A stretch of DNA of 64,000 nucleotides, from contig CAWFGB010000005.1 of NCBI GenBank assembly GCA_963815285.1, positions 62,001 through 126,000 on the forward strand, given 5' to 3'. Positions 1-7,269 of the stretch are shown in pieces. The translations under genes were made by a program, and so were the position numbers. The notes below the pieces were generated by a model. It was not told where the DNA came from. It saw only the letters and a list, made by a program, of their open reading frames with translations, and did not search any database. Position 1 is the first letter of the stretch. Each line of letters opens with the position of its first letter. Origin of the DNA: JACCSI01 sp963815285. GTDB lineage: Bacteria > Acidobacteriota > Vicinamibacteria > Vicinamibacterales > UBA2999.

Positions 1-201
1 CAGGTCGGCTGGGTAGTAGGTGTTCTCCTGAAAATTCTGCTTCAGCTTCTCCCAGTCCGCGGAGTGAAGCCGGAGGTCGATGCGTTGCACGACGTCCGGG
101 TTGAACAAGACGTCCGAAGGCAGCGGGGCCGGGGCGGGCTGCTGCGCGGCCGTGACGGCCGTGACGCTGACGAGAAGGGCGGCGAGAACGTGCATTTTCA
201 T
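1..201 (-). CDS. CotH kinase family protein, N-terminal fragment
   Basis: The reverse strand opens with ATG at 199-201 and reads 67 codons out of the left edge without a stop. The product begins with a signal peptide (hydrophobic run then an AAQQ junction), followed by residues reading DVVQRIDLRLHSADWEKLK and then ENTYYPADL, which is the characteristic entry to the CotH kinase domain of secreted CotH-like proteins. CotH proteins are atypical protein kinases; in bacteria of this type they are exported. The start lies 8 bp after the stop of the upstream porin and has a GAGAA-type ribosome site overlapping that stop, so the two are one operon. The kinase active site itself lies outside the window, so catalysis cannot be judged. 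Confidence 0.75.
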   Translation of the reverse strand, partial: MKMHVLAALLVSVTAVTAAQQPAPAPLPSDVLFNPDVVQRIDLRLHSADWEKLKQNFQENTYYPADL

Positions 202-209
202 AACAGTTC

Positions 210-1520
210 TCAAAAGACGAGTTGCAGCCGTGCAACCCCCGAGCGGAACTCGGTGATGCCCGGCTCCGGAGTGCGCACCGCATCCTCGAACTGTTCGCGA
301 ATCACGTTGACCGTGACACGCACCCAGCGGTTGACGAACCAGTTGACGCCGAACGTCCAGACCGTGTCGCTGTTGGGGAGGAGGTGCGCCGCGCGCGGGT
401 TCCGGAACGCCGGACCCACCTTCTCCTCGCTTTCAAACCGCAATTGTTCGTAGCGGGCGGCGAGCTCGATCGCGCCAATGCCGCCGTCGAACAATGGACG
501 GCGCGGATTGTTGAAATTCTCTTTGCGATCGCCGGTCACCAGCCACGTTGCGGCGGCGTACCAGCCGGTGGTGAGCATATCGGAGAGGTCGACGTCGCCC
601 AGGCCCTGGTTCCTGCGCTGTTCGCGGGCTCGCATCCATTCGGCAGTCAGGCCGACCGGACCGGGCGTGTAGTTGAACTCGGCACCCATGCGAGTGCGTC
701 TCCCCTTGACATAGACGGGCTCGAAGTAGTCTTCGGTTCCGTAGACCGTTTCCCCGCGCAAGCTGTTCAGCCCCTCTGGCAGTTCCGCGGTGCCGTACGC
801 CAGGCCTACGCGCAGGGTCTCGAACGTCTCACCCAGCCGCCGCAGGGGCGTCGCTGTGATTCGGGCGGCCAGAGAGGGACCGACGTTCCCCACTTCGTCA
901 GTCAGCAAAAACTGCTCCTCCTGCAGCCGGCCGTTGTCGCCGTCGTCGTCGAAGATGCCGACTTGATACGTAAACCCGCGTTGAAGAAACCGGCCGTGCA
1001 GCATGACGCCGCGGTCGCGCGCCGGAGGAATCGTCGTCGATGCCAGGCTACGGAAGGCGAAGTCGACGTCAGCAATGCTAATCAGTTCTTCGTGGCCGAA
1101 CGGCACCTTGAATCGGCCGACCGTGACTTCGATCTGGCGAAATTTCCCCCAATTTACGTAAATATCCCGCCAACGGCCGAGACTGTTCAAGTCTCTTTCG
1201 ATCTGAAATTCGATATCCTCGCCGATTTCTCCGTTGATGCCGGCGCGGCGAAATCGCCAATCATCCGAGACCTCGTCGATTTGCGGGTCGAACCGACGCC
1301 AGTCGTATGCGAGCTTGAGGCGAAGATCGAGGCGAATGTGTTCGCCCAACTGAATGGATGGCCGATTGCGCCAGTAAATGCCGGTGGAGGGGGGGGCATC
1401 CGGCTGCGGCGGGTCCTGGGCAGCGACGGCCGAGGGCAGCAGCGCGACCAACCAGACGAGCGCCGCCCTGGCGAGTCTTCGGGGTCGAGGCATACGCGGG
1501 CATTTTACTTGCGTCGGCAC
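210..1520 (-). CDS. phosphate-selective porin O/P-like outer membrane channel
   Basis: The 436-residue product has a signal peptide (basic n-region, hydrophobic core around residues 17-33, AVAAQ cleavage site) and a beta-barrel-type body of alternating aromatic/polar strands. It ends in LVF, the C-terminal aromatic signal used for outer-membrane insertion. The run NRPSIQLGEHIRLDLRLKL followed by the GEIGEDIEFQIERDL segment resembles the OprO/OprP phosphate-selective porin family. The GTG start at 1520 has an AGGTAG-like ribosome site about 9 nt upstream; an ATG at 1493 would give a shorter n-region and has a poorer site. It is the first gene of a leftward pair with the CotH protein, suggesting an envelope role linked to phosphate compounds. 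Substrate selectivity is inferred from family only. Confidence 0.7.
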   Translation of the reverse strand: MPTQVKCPRMPRPRRLARAALVWLVALLPSAVAAQDPPQPDAPPSTGIYWRNRPSIQLGEHIRLDLRLKLAYDWRRFDPQIDEVSDDWRFRRAGINGEIGEDIEFQIERDLNSLGRWRDIYVNWGKFRQIEVTVGRFKVPFGHEELISIADVDFAFRSLASTTIPPARDRGVMLHGRFLQRGFTYQVGIFDDDGDNGRLQEEQFLLTDEVGNVGPSLAARITATPLRRLGETFETLRVGLAYGTAELPEGLNSLRGETVYGTEDYFEPVYVKGRRTRMGAEFNYTPGPVGLTAEWMRAREQRRNQGLGDVDLSDMLTTGWYAAATWLVTGDRKENFNNPRRPLFDGGIGAIELAARYEQLRFESEEKVGPAFRNPRAAHLLPNSDTVWTFGVNWFVNRWVRVTVNVIREQFEDAVRTPEPGITEFRSGVARLQLVF

Positions 1521-1582
1521 TGGAATTTGCTACCTGAACCATGGCGAAACGATCGCTCGTGTGATAAGTGTGTAGGCCCAAA

Positions 1583-2491
1583 GTGAACGCCGTCTCAGCA
1601 GCGAGCGTCCTCGCAACCGTCGCTCTGTTGCTGGCTGCGGCCTGTCGTGAGCCGCCCAAGGCTCCGACGATGCCGTCCACGGGCGGAGCACCGCCGTTCA
1701 ACCCCACTGGCGGGCAGGCTACCGTTCTGGCTGCCGGCGACATCGGGATGTGCAGCGAACGCGTCAACGTTGAAAAGACCGCCGCGCTTGTCGCCGGCAT
1801 GGAAGGCGTGCTGCTGCTGGCAGGCGACCTCGCATATATGCACGGCAGTTATCAGAACTTCATGGATTGTTTCGATCCGGCGTGGGGCAGGTTCCGCAAC
1901 CGCTGGCGGCCGGTCCCGGGAAACCACGAATACGAAACCAATCGCGGGGCTGGCTATTTACAGTATTTCGGCGCGCCCGCGGCGCCGTCCGGCCGCATGT
2001 ATTACTCGTTCCGCGCCGCGGACTGGCTGATCCTGATGCTCGATTCGAACGATTCGGTGGGGCCGGCCAGTGATCAATATGCGTTCGTGACATCGGCGCT
2101 GACCTCCAACGGCAACCCTTGCGCGATGGCGGTCTGGCACCATCCGCTGTTCTCGTCCGGGCCGAACGGTCCAAACACGTTCATGCGCGACATCTGGCGT
2201 CTGCTCTACGAACACAATGCTGACGTGGTCATCTCGGCGCACGACCACTTATACGAGCGGTTCGGCAAACAGGACGCCGACGGCCGCTCAGACGCGCGCG
2301 GCCTCCGCCAGTTCATCGTCGGCACCGGTGGGGCGACGCTCTATGACTTCAAGCGCCAGGAGGCGAATTCTCAGGCGCAGCATCGGTCGCACGGCGTGCT
2401 GCGCCTGCGGCTGCAGACGCATGGCTACTCCTGGGAGTTCATCGATGTGAATGGTCAGTCGCTCGACGTGAACAGCGACGGGTGCCATTGA
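1583..2491 (+). CDS. lipoprotein metallophosphoesterase (calcineurin-like)
   Basis: This is a secreted dinuclear-metal phosphoesterase of the purple-acid-phosphatase-like group. From the GTG at 1583 (AGG ribosome site 7 nt upstream; GTG 1568 is a weaker alternative) there is a lipobox LLAAAC with Cys21. The metal-binding motifs follow in order: GD near 52-53, GDLAY at 81-85, GNHEY at 113-117, WHHPLFSSG around 185 and HDHLYERF around 220. All metal ligands are present, so it should be active, probably anchored to a membrane and facing the periplasm. It is divergent from the porin-CotH pair and overlaps the next gene by 10 bp, so it is probably translated together with the kinase-like genes. 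The natural substrate is unknown. Confidence 0.85.
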   Translation: MNAVSAASVLATVALLLAAACREPPKAPTMPSTGGAPPFNPTGGQATVLAAGDIGMCSERVNVEKTAALVAGMEGVLLLAGDLAYMHGSYQNFMDCFDPAWGRFRNRWRPVPGNHEYETNRGAGYLQYFGAPAAPSGRMYYSFRAADWLILMLDSNDSVGPASDQYAFVTSALTSNGNPCAMAVWHHPLFSSGPNGPNTFMRDIWRLLYEHNADVVISAHDHLYERFGKQDADGRSDARGLRQFIVGTGGATLYDFKRQEANSQAQHRSHGVLRLRLQTHGYSWEFIDVNGQSLDVNSDGCH

Positions 2492-3330
2492 GTTTACGGA
2501 AGGTGCGGAAGACGCGCGACGCGAAAGATGCGGGACGCGAAAAGCGCGGCAGCCGAAAACGCGACGGCCGCAAGAGCGGCAGGCGATCGGCGGAGCAACT
2601 GATCGCGCGTCGCGACAAGTCGCGCGGTCTGCTGATTGCCTTTGAAGGGCCCGACGGCTCTGGAAAAACCACGCAGCGCAAACTGCTCAAGATCTGGCTC
2701 GAGAGCCGGAACCAGACCGTGGTCTCCGCGCGGTGGGCGTCGTCACCGCTGGTCAAGCCGTTGATTCAAGTGCGCAAGAAGATCCGCGCACTGTCCCCGG
2801 TCGAGTATTCGCTGCTCCATGCGATTGATTTCAGGCATCGCGTCGAGAGCGAGATTCTGCCGGCGCTGTGGGCTGGAAAGACGGTGCTTGCCGACCGGTA
2901 TCTCTTCACCGCGCTGGCACGCGATGCGGCACGCGGCCTCGAGCTCGATTGGCTCCTGCAGGCGTATGCGCCGCTGTTGTGGCCCGACCTCGTGCTGTAT
3001 TTCGCCATGCCGACGGTGGTGTCGAGCCGGCGCGTCGCGGCGACGCGGCGGCCGCGCTTCTACGAATCCGGTCAGGATGTGACCGGCATCGAAGATCCGC
3101 TGACGAGCTATCAGCGATTCATCGACCGGGTGATACTGGAATACGAAAACCTTGCGACCATCTTCAAGTTCGTGACGATTAACGCCGAAGAAGCGGTGTA
3201 CCACCAGCATCAGCATGTGCGATCGCTCGTCGAGGAAGCCAATCGGCGACCATGGGCGGATTACAGCGCGGAGGCGGTCATAGAATGGCTGCAGCACGGC
3301 CTGTTGACGCGGGATGCCGCGCGTAGCTGA
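2482..3330 (+). CDS. thymidylate-kinase-like P-loop phosphotransferase
   Basis: This 282-residue protein has a thymidylate kinase fold: Walker A FEGPDGSGKTTQ at residues 54-65, the DR(Y) motif at 138-140 (ADRYLFTALARDAARG) and a Lys/Arg-rich lid region near RRPRFYE. It differs from housekeeping Tmk by a strongly basic, low-complexity N-terminal extension of about 47 residues and by an atypical DR-loop. It overlaps the phosphoesterase by 10 bp and the following degenerate paralogue by 17 bp. The catalytic P-loop is intact, so phosphotransfer is expected. Whether the acceptor is dTMP, another nucleotide or something else is not shown. PPK2-type polyphosphate kinases share this fold class, which is relevant given the phosphate-themed neighbours. 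The start is uncertain (GTG 2482, TTG 2488 or GTG 2503). Confidence 0.75.
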   Translation: MPLSLRKVRKTRDAKDAGREKRGSRKRDGRKSGRRSAEQLIARRDKSRGLLIAFEGPDGSGKTTQRKLLKIWLESRNQTVVSARWASSPLVKPLIQVRKKIRALSPVEYSLLHAIDFRHRVESEILPALWAGKTVLADRYLFTALARDAARGLELDWLLQAYAPLLWPDLVLYFAMPTVVSSRRVAATRRPRFYESGQDVTGIEDPLTSYQRFIDRVILEYENLATIFKFVTINAEEAVYHQHQHVRSLVEEANRRPWADYSAEAVIEWLQHGLLTRDAARS

Positions 3331-3979
3331 ACCGGTCCGCGGCCGGCTGATTGCCATCGAGGGCGCCCATGGCCTGGACGTCGCGGAGGCCGCGATGTTG
3401 CTCTATCAAACGCTCGTCGACCGCGAGGCGGCGACCGGCATCAGCCGCTGGGACGCGTCCGGGCTGTTTGGCGACGTGGTGTCGTCACCGGCGCACCAGC
3501 GCAATCTCTCACCGCGAACGCTGATGCTCCTTTATGCGGCCGATCTCGCGTTTCGGGTCCGATGGGAAATCATGCCCGCCTTGCAGCGCAGCATGATTGT
3601 GGTCGCCGCGCCGTATGTGACGACCCCGATCGCGTTTGGCCTGGCGACCGGTCTTTCACGCGAGTGGCTGCGCACCCTGTTTCGATTTGCACCGACGCCG
3701 GCGCGGACGGTCGTGCTGCGCGAACCAAAAGCGGCGCCGCCCTGGAAACGCAAACCCGAGCGGGGGTTCGCCGAGTGTTGCGCGGCACTGCTCGAGCCGA
3801 CGCCGGCAGGGTTCGCGCGCAAGAACACGCGGGCGGTCATGGTTCGCGCGCTCTCGACGGCCGCAGAGGAATTTGGCGGCCAGCTTCGCAAGCGCGATCT
3901 GCGGGCTGTCGCGCGGGAGATTCTTCCGCCGCGCGGTCGCCCGGAAGGACGGACACCGAATCGCCGACCCGCGCGCTGA
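3314..3979 (+). CDS. degenerate thymidylate-kinase-like paralogue without P-loop
   Basis: The 221-residue product aligns along its length with the preceding kinase-like protein. RGRLIAIEGAHG matches RGLLIAFEGPDG, the LMLLYAADLAFRVRWEIMPAL segment matches SLLHAIDFRHRVESEILPAL, and VVAAPYVTTPIAFGLATGL matches VLADRYLFTALARDAARGL. The GSGKTT of the Walker A motif is replaced by GLDVAE and the DR pair by AP, so nucleotide binding and catalysis as in Tmk are unlikely. It is an ATG start overlapping the active copy by 17 bp, which suggests the two are made together, perhaps as an active/inactive heteromer. Its last 143 bp overlap the convergent phospholipase-D-like gene. Frame integrity argues against a simple pseudogene. 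Confidence 0.6.
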   Translation: MPRVAEPVRGRLIAIEGAHGLDVAEAAMLLYQTLVDREAATGISRWDASGLFGDVVSSPAHQRNLSPRTLMLLYAADLAFRVRWEIMPALQRSMIVVAAPYVTTPIAFGLATGLSREWLRTLFRFAPTPARTVVLREPKAAPPWKRKPERGFAECCAALLEPTPAGFARKNTRAVMVRALSTAAEEFGGQLRKRDLRAVAREILPPRGRPEGRTPNRRPAR

Positions 3980-4850
3980 GCTCCTGATAGAAGACATTCA
4001 ACTGGCGGACAATTGTCGGCCGCTCGACGACGACCGACACCTCGCGGCGAAACTCGAGGCTGAGCGCCGACATCGCCATGCTGCCGAGCACCGCTCGCGA
4101 TTCGTCGATGATGATCATCTTGCCGTGCGGCGCTTGAGCGCCCGGTGGCTGGCGCCCGACGACCGATACGGCAATCCCCTCGGCGCGCCGCTCGCGCAGG
4201 AGGGCGACCAAATCAGGGTCCGACAGCTTGTGGTCGAGAATCTTGATGCTTCGACATGCGCTCATGATCTGGGATCGCATCTTGGCACGCGCCCCTTCCG
4301 GACCGACGATGAGCCGGGGACTGATCCGGTGGCGCGGCAGCACGGGTTGCCCGGCGGCATCGAGAATGAACAGCGTCGACAAGGATCGGACCAGGGCGCG
4401 ATCGCCGGTGGTCAGGATGAAGTCCCAGGTGCGCGAAAAACACCGCTTGGTCGGATTGAGGGTCGCCACCAGGGCGATGCGGCCGTCCGCGACCATGTAC
4501 TTGGCGTGGTACTTCACCACCGGGTCGCCGTAGCTATGGACCACGGCGCCGATTTCTTCCAGCGCTGCCCACAGCTTGCGCAGCCGTTTCTTCCCGCCCT
4601 TGGCGCGCTTCGTGACAATGGCTTCCACTTTGACCCCGCGATCGAGCGCCGCCGCCAGCGCGTCGATGACGCCGACGTCGTTGCAGCGGAACAACGACAG
4701 CACCAGACGCGCGCGGGCATCGTCGATGACATCCAGCATCGCCTGCCGCCGCGCCGCGGGGTCGATGAAGATATGATCCGACGCCGGCGTTGCGTCAGCC
4801 GCGTTTGGGCGGCGCCCAGGAGACATTCTTGATACCCGCTTTGCCGTCAT
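3837..4850 (-). CDS. phospholipase D-like domain protein with two HKD motifs
   Basis: The 337-residue protein has two complete HxKx4D motifs, HAKYMVAD at residues 115-122 and HGKMIIID at 242-249, each followed by the usual Asn/Ser-containing strand (ATLNPT and GSMAMS). That is the arrangement of phospholipase D superfamily enzymes such as cardiolipin synthase-like and phosphodiesterase members. No signal peptide or membrane segment is evident, so it may be cytoplasmic. It starts inside the 3' end of the STAS-DUF4956 gene (56 bp overlap; a second ATG at 4826 would reduce this), so the two are translationally coupled. Its C-terminal tail of about 45 residues overlaps the convergent kinase-like gene. 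Its substrate (phospholipid, nucleic acid or another phosphodiester) cannot be told. Confidence 0.75.
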   Translation of the reverse strand: MTAKRVSRMSPGRRPNAADATPASDHIFIDPAARRQAMLDVIDDARARLVLSLFRCNDVGVIDALAAALDRGVKVEAIVTKRAKGGKKRLRKLWAALEEIGAVVHSYGDPVVKYHAKYMVADGRIALVATLNPTKRCFSRTWDFILTTGDRALVRSLSTLFILDAAGQPVLPRHRISPRLIVGPEGARAKMRSQIMSACRSIKILDHKLSDPDLVALLRERRAEGIAVSVVGRQPPGAQAPHGKMIIIDESRAVLGSMAMSALSLEFRREVSVVVERPTIVRQLNVFYQELSARVGDSVSVLPGDRAAEESPARQPADRACEAGRQIPLRPSRAREP

Positions 4851-5937
4851 CCATCAGCTGGTGACTCAGGTCCTCCAGTGAATCGTGTGGCGGAAGTGTC
4901 GTGAGGTAGCGCACCGTGGCTTCGTCGCCCTGTTCGATCTCGCGCGGCTCGAAGACCACATGATTGACGGCAAAGACCTTCTGCACATGGCTGGACGGAA
5001 AGTCGCGACCGGCGGCGACGATCTCCACCACCATCTGCCGCGGCTTTTCGGCCGCGAACGCACTGAGCACCGGAAACATTGCGCAGAGAAACAGCATGCC
5101 CAGTCCCGCCACAGCAAAACCACCGAGTCCCGCGGCCATGCCGAGGGCCATCAGAATGAACAGCACGGTGATATCGCGCGGGTCCTCCACCGGCGTGCGG
5201 AAGCGGATGATGCTGGCGGCGCCGGCAATACCGAAAGCGCGCGCCAGCGAACTGCCGATGATCATCATGATCAGGGCGCCGGCCACGCAGAGCAGCACTT
5301 GCGCCTGCTCGAGCGTCGGATTCGAAGTGCGATCGGAGCGGTAGTGGCGCTGCACGATGGTCACGAGCATGCCGACGATGGCGGCGGTCGCCAGTTTCGC
5401 CAGCTCGAGCAGCGGCGACTCCCAGCCGACCGTGTCGCCGCCAATCGGCAGACCGGTGATCGGATCGACGGCGTCGACCTGAAGTCCTCCGGGCGGCAAC
5501 CAGTATTCGGCGGCGACGAGACCGAGACCGACAAGGGCTGCCCCGAGGCCGGTGAATGCTCCCAACCACGGAAACGGACGCGCGCGCGCGCTCGAGACTG
5601 AATCGCAAATCGTGAAGACCTGTTCGAGATGCGACATTCGTAACACGTCAAGCACGCGCGCATTCGGCGCGACCAGCCGAAACTGTCGGCCCAGACGCTC
5701 AGCCGAGGTGTGCCCCCGGACCAGCGCGCGGACCCCGACGCTGTCCAGCACCGGCACGGCGCGCAGATCGACGAATACCCGCTCCGCACCCTGTTTGAAG
5801 CTGGCTTGAATCAGCTGTTCGAGCTGCTCGGCGGCGCCGCCGGCGACGAGGCTCTCCTGAGGCGACAACACGAGCTCGCGTGCCTCGGCACGATGCGGGA
5901 ACAGTCCAGCCATCGATGGCGGAGATGATAGCAGCAT
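4795..5937 (-). CDS. STAS domain-DUF4956 membrane fusion protein
   Basis: The 380-residue product joins two modules. Residues 20-115 are a STAS domain of the anti-sigma-antagonist type, with the phospho-acceptor region VLDSVGVRAL (Ser66). After a short link come several hydrophobic segments (about 126-146, 184-194, 215-231, 256-270, 273-296) containing ARAFGIAGAASIIRFRTP (about 232-249), the signature of DUF4956, an MgtC-like membrane family. A soluble C-terminal tail follows. DUF4956 genes often sit beside VTC-type polyphosphate polymerases and CotH genes, and a CotH gene is present at the left edge. A STAS module implies control by phosphorylation of, or partnering with, an anti-sigma-like kinase. 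It leads a leftward operon with the phospholipase-D-like gene. Confidence 0.72.
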   Translation of the reverse strand: MLLSSPPSMAGLFPHRAEARELVLSPQESLVAGGAAEQLEQLIQASFKQGAERVFVDLRAVPVLDSVGVRALVRGHTSAERLGRQFRLVAPNARVLDVLRMSHLEQVFTICDSVSSARARPFPWLGAFTGLGAALVGLGLVAAEYWLPPGGLQVDAVDPITGLPIGGDTVGWESPLLELAKLATAAIVGMLVTIVQRHYRSDRTSNPTLEQAQVLLCVAGALIMMIIGSSLARAFGIAGAASIIRFRTPVEDPRDITVLFILMALGMAAGLGGFAVAGLGMLFLCAMFPVLSAFAAEKPRQMVVEIVAAGRDFPSSHVQKVFAVNHVVFEPREIEQGDEATVRYLTTLPPHDSLEDLSHQLMDDGKAGIKNVSWAPPKRG

Positions 5938-6167
5938 CGCAGGCGTGCGGCCGCGGTCGCGGCACCTCGGCTACGATGAACCTGCTGCTCGTAGGTTTTG
6001 GGTTCAATTGGCTGCGGTGCCGTTCCATATGTGGTGGTTCGTTGGTTGCGGACCGTCACGGAAGCGGTTGCGGCGGGCGCATCAGGGATTACCATGTAAG
6101 AGGAACGCACGTCAGAGTGCGCGAAGCTGTCTTCCAGCCGAACGGTCTAGACTCGCAGGAGTTGAAC

Positions 6168-6410
6168 ATGGCCCGCATTACTTTTCGCTACTGCGCATAT
6201 TGAGTCTCTGGACTGCACGCCGTCCGGGTGGCGGCGCGGCTTCGTCGCGAATTGGGCGACGATGTTGAGATGGTGCGGGCCCGCTACGGCGAGTTCAAGG
6301 TGCTGGTGGATGGGGAGACCGTCGTTAATGGCGGCGCATTGGCAGCCTTGGGCGTGCTGCCTTCAGGGCGCAAAGTGCTCGATGCCGTTCGCGCCAAACT
6401 CGCCGCGTAG
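6168..6410 (+). CDS. Rdx/SelW-family selenoprotein with in-frame TGA (Sec)
   Basis: An ATG at 6168 has a perfect AGGAG ribosome site 6 nt upstream and is followed by 11 codons, a TGA at 6201-6203, then 68 more sense codons to a TAG at 6408. Reading TGA as selenocysteine gives an 80-residue protein with a Cys9-Ala-Tyr-Sec12 motif (CxxU). It is followed by an amphipathic helix, VRVAARLRRELGDD, and strands GEFKVLVDGETV, then GVLPSGRKVLDAV. That is the thioredoxin-like layout of the Rdx family (SelW/SelT/SelH), where CxxU is the redox site. A stop-obedient gene finder would report only a C-terminal 60-residue fragment from 6228. selA at 22344-23708 supplies the pathway. It is presumably a cytoplasmic thiol oxidoreductase. 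The 5' region 5938-6167 holds no other gene that I can support. Confidence 0.8.
6208..6233 (+). promoter_or_regulatory. candidate bacterial SECIS stem-loop after the Sec codon
   Basis: Two mutually exclusive hairpins start just after the TGA. One pairs 6208-6213 (CTGGAC) with 6222-6227 (GTCCGG) around the loop TGCACGCC. The other pairs 6218-6221 (CGCC) with 6230-6233 (GGCG) around the loop GTCCGGGT, which begins 18 nt after the TGA and has G as its first loop base. Bacterial SECIS elements have a small apical loop with a G in its first two positions roughly 16-37 nt downstream of UGA, so the second hairpin fits the spacing better. No folding program was run. Confidence 0.4.
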
Positions 6411-6537
6411 TCGCCGCCGTTCAACAGGCACGTAAGGCTGACTGCGCGTGACGAAATTGTTACGGGCCGCGAGAATTTCGGTCGCGCCGATCTTCTGATC
6501 TCGCAGTTTTGCAGGAGTTGACGCGAATGGCGTCGAC

Positions 6538-7224
6538 ATGCACATCTTCTTCGACCTCGACGGCACCCTCACCGACTCGTCTCGCGGAATCATCCGCTGC
6601 ATCAACGACGCGCTGGCTGTACTCGGACACCGCGAGGTGGCCGAGGGCCGGCTGCGCGGCCTCATTGGTTCGCCGCTCACGCGGATTTTCTCGGAGGTCC
6701 TGAGCTGTGAGGACGAGGCACTGCTCGATCGAGCCGTCGCCGCCTACCGCGTGCGCTTCAACGAGGTCGGCATCTTCGAGAACGCCCTCTATCCAGGTGT
6801 GGCCGATGCGCTCGATGTGCTCAGCCGGGCCGGTCACACGCTGCAGATCGTTACCGCGAAGCCCGCGGTGGCCGCCCGTCAGGTTGCCGAGCATTTCGGA
6901 ATCGCCGGGTTCTTTCGGGCGTTGCACGGTCCGGAGCTCTCTGCCCGCGACTGCGACAAGGCCGATCTGGTCGGCGCCGCGCTGCAGATTGCCGGCGGCG
7001 ATCCCAGTTGTGCCGTGATGGTCGGCGACCGAGAGGCGGACATGATCGCGGCGCGTGCACACCACGTGCGCGCCGTGGCCGCGGCATGGGGCTATGGCTC
7101 GCGTGAGGAGCTGGCCAGCGCCCGCCCGGAGTACGTCGCTGAGAGCATGCCTGACTTGGTTCGGTGGCTGCGGACTGTCGTCGCGGAGACCGTTGCGCCG
7201 GCTCGAGACGGGATTAACATGTAG
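6538..7224 (+). CDS. HAD-superfamily phosphatase, phosphoglycolate phosphatase-like
   Basis: The 228-residue protein carries all four HAD motifs. These are DLDGTLTDS with nucleophile Asp6 and acid Asp8, VTAKP with Thr106, Lys141 in the CDKADLV segment, and GDREADM at 163-169. The helical cap between motifs I and II is of the type seen in Gph and PpaX-like phosphatases. It should dephosphorylate a small phosphorylated metabolite, but the substrate cannot be assigned because these enzymes are broad. The start at ATG 6538 lies directly before the motif I strand; an AGGAG site is further upstream than ideal. It stands alone between the selenoprotein gene and a secreted hydrolase. Confidence 0.85.
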   Translation: MHIFFDLDGTLTDSSRGIIRCINDALAVLGHREVAEGRLRGLIGSPLTRIFSEVLSCEDEALLDRAVAAYRVRFNEVGIFENALYPGVADALDVLSRAGHTLQIVTAKPAVAARQVAEHFGIAGFFRALHGPELSARDCDKADLVGAALQIAGGDPSCAVMVGDREADMIAARAHHVRAVAAAWGYGSREELASARPEYVAESMPDLVRWLRTVVAETVAPARDGINM

Positions 7225-7269
7225 CCTGAATTTTGGGTCAGGGGTCTGCTGCACTGTCCGGAGGAACCA

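Noticed and set aside
222..1586. 454-codon plus-strand open frame opposite the porin
   Set aside because: It is the antisense of a protein with signal peptide, barrel strands and C-terminal aromatic residue. Its own translation is Arg/His/Gln-rich without any domain; long antisense frames are common in GC-rich DNA.
3636..4832. 398-codon plus-strand open frame over the PLD-like gene
   Set aside because: The minus strand encodes two intact HKD motifs here. The plus-strand translation has no recognisable domain.
5938..6167. Riboswitch or small RNA upstream of the selenoprotein gene
   Set aside because: I saw no conserved riboswitch core or terminator; only the ribosome site before 6168 is convincing.
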